Positions 4,834 to 6,452 of a stretch of DNA of 6,452 nt are shown piece by piece; within the stretch, counting starts at the first letter, position 1; every line of letters begins with the position of its first letter. The stretch comes from Flavisolibacter sp. Lineage in GTDB: Bacteria; Bacteroidota; Bacteroidia; Chitinophagales; Chitinophagaceae. A program made the position numbers and the translations under genes. Under the pieces are notes generated by a model, which worked only from the letters and a program-made list of their open reading frames with translations, made no database searches and was not told the DNA's origin. The stretch lies in NCBI GenBank assembly GCA_013695175.1, contig JACDAZ010000246.1, forward strand, positions 1 to 6,452. The letters run 5' to 3'.

Positions 4834-6452
4834 ATGAAGGTGATCAGAAGTTGTTCCTCCAGGATCAGTTTAATAATTTTTATTTTATTTTTTTCGCATC
4901 AAAACATATCTGCCCAGTCCTCTTTTACTCCCTTACCTGATTCTGTTAAAGGAGATTCATCCAAAATAGTAATTGCCGGAGATCAATACAATACATCTTC
5001 TTTTCATCAATGGCTTTGGGGCAAACATTACCGTAAAGAATGGAATATTCCAGTGAAAGTAAGGTTTATAGATCTGGATTCTGCAGGTGGTGGATTAACC
5101 CCCGCCCGCTTAGGGGGCGGCAGGCAAAGCACAACGCTGCATTTAACAGGTGAAAATGGAAAACAATATGTTTTCAGAAGTATTGATAAAAGCTTTGCGG
5201 GGGCTTTACCGGAGGAATTTCATGGAACCTTTATAGAAAAGCTGGCAAATGACCAGGTGTCTACTGCTCATCCTTATGCAGCTATTACCATTCCACCTAT
5301 GATAAGTGCAGCAGGTTTATACCATACAAAACCTGAGATTGTATTAATTCCTGATCATGAAAGATTAGGAGAATTCAGGGAGCAATTTGCAGGAATGCTA
5401 GTGCTTTTCGAAGAAAGGGCAGATGATGATCAATCGGATGCTGATCATTTTGGTAATACAAAAAATGCAGTTGGTACCACAAAAATGCAGGAAAAAGTTT
5501 TTGGAGATAATGATCATATGGTGGACCAGTTGTGGTATACAAAAACAAGGTTATTTGATTTGTTTGTTGGTGATTGGGGACGTCATGAAGACCAGTGGAG
5601 GTGGGCAACATTTGATGTTGGAACAAAGAAAATATACAGGCCTATTCCAAGAGACCGTGACCAGGTATTTACCATGTTTGATGGTAAATTGATGGGACTT
5701 GCTTTATCTGCTGCCGGTACACATCTAGAAAGTTTTGAAGGTACAGTAAAAGATATTGGTTACTATAATTTTCCTGCACGTAATCTTGACAGGCAATATA
5801 CCAATGAACTAACAAAAAATGATTGGCTAAAACTTAGTACTGAATTACAGCAGTTGATGACTGACTCAGTTATAGAGACCGGAATAAAACAATTACCACC
5901 AGAAGTTTATCCTGTATCCGGTGAAGAAATAATCAGAAAATTAAAATCACGAAGAAATGCTTTACCCCTAATGGCTGCTGATTATTATGATTTTTTATCC
6001 AAAGAAGTAGAAATAACCGGCTCAGACAAAACTGAATATTTTCACATTAATATTTTAAGCAAACATGAAGTTGCTGTAAACGTATACAAAATCAATAAAG
6101 AAGAAGAGGTAAAAAAAGACCCGGTTTATTCAAGGATTTTTAATAATAAAGAAACAAAAGAAATTAGATTATATGGTTTAGCAGGTGATGATTTGTTTTA
6201 TGCAGAAGGTGAAAAAAATAATCCTATTACCATAAGAATTATTGGAGGAGAAGGAAAAGATTCTGTAAGTGCTGCTACAGCTAAAAAAATTTATGTTTAT
6301 GATGATGAAAAAAGCAGCATGGTAAGGAGTTCATCTTTAAAGCTGCATATAGCCGACGATACTTTAAAAAATAATTACCACTACGATAATTTTAAATATG
6401 ATAAAAGTGGATTAAAATTTAAAGTTGGTGCTACTCTAGGTATTGGATATGG
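4834..6452 (+). CDS. Large exported protein with a kinase-centre-like block and RTX-like turns; C-terminus beyond the window
   Basis: From the ATG at 4834, 539 codons are open with no stop, so the gene is 3'-truncated. Residues 1-27 are a signal peptide ending ISA before Q28. An N-terminal domain starts at about 46 (IAGDQYNTSSF, LWGKHYRKEW) and includes GGLTPARLGGGRQ (86-98). YVFRSIDK (112-119) may be a nucleotide-lysine strand. LFDLFVGDWGRHEDQWRW (240-257) and PIPRDRDQVF (270-279) resemble the catalytic and metal-binding loops of HipA/CotH/FAM20-like kinases, except that G249 replaces the catalytic Asp. Two RTX-like turns follow: GLAGDDLF (448-455) and GGEGKDSV (471-478). The last residues, KVGATLGIGY, look like the first barrel strand. 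From memory, related Bacteroidota proteins continue into an Omp85/surface-antigen-like barrel, and some carry an N-terminal metallophosphoesterase, absent here. Reading frame and export are secure; kinase activity is inference. Confidence 0.85.
   Translation, partial: MKVIRSCSSRISLIIFILFFSHQNISAQSSFTPLPDSVKGDSSKIVIAGDQYNTSSFHQWLWGKHYRKEWNIPVKVRFIDLDSAGGGLTPARLGGGRQSTTLHLTGENGKQYVFRSIDKSFAGALPEEFHGTFIEKLANDQVSTAHPYAAITIPPMISAAGLYHTKPEIVLIPDHERLGEFREQFAGMLVLFEERADDDQSDADHFGNTKNAVGTTKMQEKVFGDNDHMVDQLWYTKTRLFDLFVGDWGRHEDQWRWATFDVGTKKIYRPIPRDRDQVFTMFDGKLMGLALSAAGTHLESFEGTVKDIGYYNFPARNLDRQYTNELTKNDWLKLSTELQQLMTDSVIETGIKQLPPEVYPVSGEEIIRKLKSRRNALPLMAADYYDFLSKEVEITGSDKTEYFHINILSKHEVAVNVYKINKEEEVKKDPVYSRIFNNKETKEIRLYGLAGDDLFYAEGEKNNPITIRIIGGEGKDSVSAATAKKIYVYDDEKSSMVRSSSLKLHIADDTLKNNYHYDNFKYDKSGLKFKVGATLGIGY
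5099..5120. repeat. GC-rich imperfect inverted repeat inside a coding sequence
   Basis: The stretch CCCCCGCCCGCTTAGGGGGC and the two following G contain CCGCCC (5102-5107) facing GGGCGG (5115-5120) around a 7-base loop. The alternative pairing is CCCCC with GGGGG. It stays in frame and encodes TPARLGGG within the large exported protein. The GC content is far above the AT-rich flanks. It could be a short dispersed palindromic element or simply GC-rich codons of a conserved motif. Confidence 0.45.

Noticed and set aside
5422..5516. Several TGATCA / GATGATGATC repeats
   Set aside because: They fall in Asp-rich coding sequence (DDDQSDADHF, GDNDH) and are explained by codon composition.
5375..5692. 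Two overlapping open frames, one on each strand, within the large exported protein gene
   Set aside because: Both are out of frame with a continuous coding sequence that has a signal peptide and family motifs; their products look like chance translations.

Overview
The window looks like a chromosomal segment of a low-GC member of the Bacteroidota, most likely Chitinophagaceae or a close relative. The signs are an AT-rich sequence with almost no Shine-Dalgarno sites, Bacteroidota-type promoter elements (-7 TAnnTTTG, -33 TTG), a biotin carboxyl carrier protein with the AMKLFNEIE biotin site, and an elongation factor P with the loop NKTARAAAKVWAKL that I associate with that group. The family-level placement is inference.

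Left part (1-855): two genes diverge from a 79-bp intergenic region. On the minus strand is the first 35 codons of an exported protein, cut by the window edge. On the plus strand is a DtxR/MntR-family metal-dependent repressor. Between them lies a perfect 8+4+8 bp palindrome that overlaps a TATATTTG -7 element. This fits a metal-responsive operator controlling the regulator itself and probably the exported protein.

Middle part (954-4157): a small, secreted, very basic low-complexity protein ends at an intrinsic terminator. That terminator sits exactly between it and the convergent accC. The minus strand carries efp, accB and accC in the conserved bacterial order: elongation factor P, then the biotin carrier and biotin carboxylase subunits of acetyl-CoA carboxylase, which make malonyl-CoA for fatty acid synthesis. 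A terminator between efp and accB suggests that accBC is at least partly transcribed separately. efp has a good Bacteroidota promoter of its own. The EF-P carries Arg where the modified Lys normally sits, and accC starts with GTG.

Right part (4299-6452): diverging from efp is a periplasmic thioredoxin-like protein with a CSHC centre. It is followed 40 bp later by a large exported protein that runs off the window; 539 codons are visible and no stop is reached. The large protein belongs to a Bacteroidota outer-membrane family I recognise only loosely. It contains a block that resembles the catalytic centre of atypical kinases (HipA/CotH/FAM20-like) with a Gly in place of the expected Asp, then two RTX-like GGxGxD turns, and probably the start of a beta-barrel. 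It is the least explained gene here and the best candidate for new biology. A short GC-rich inverted repeat lies inside its coding sequence.
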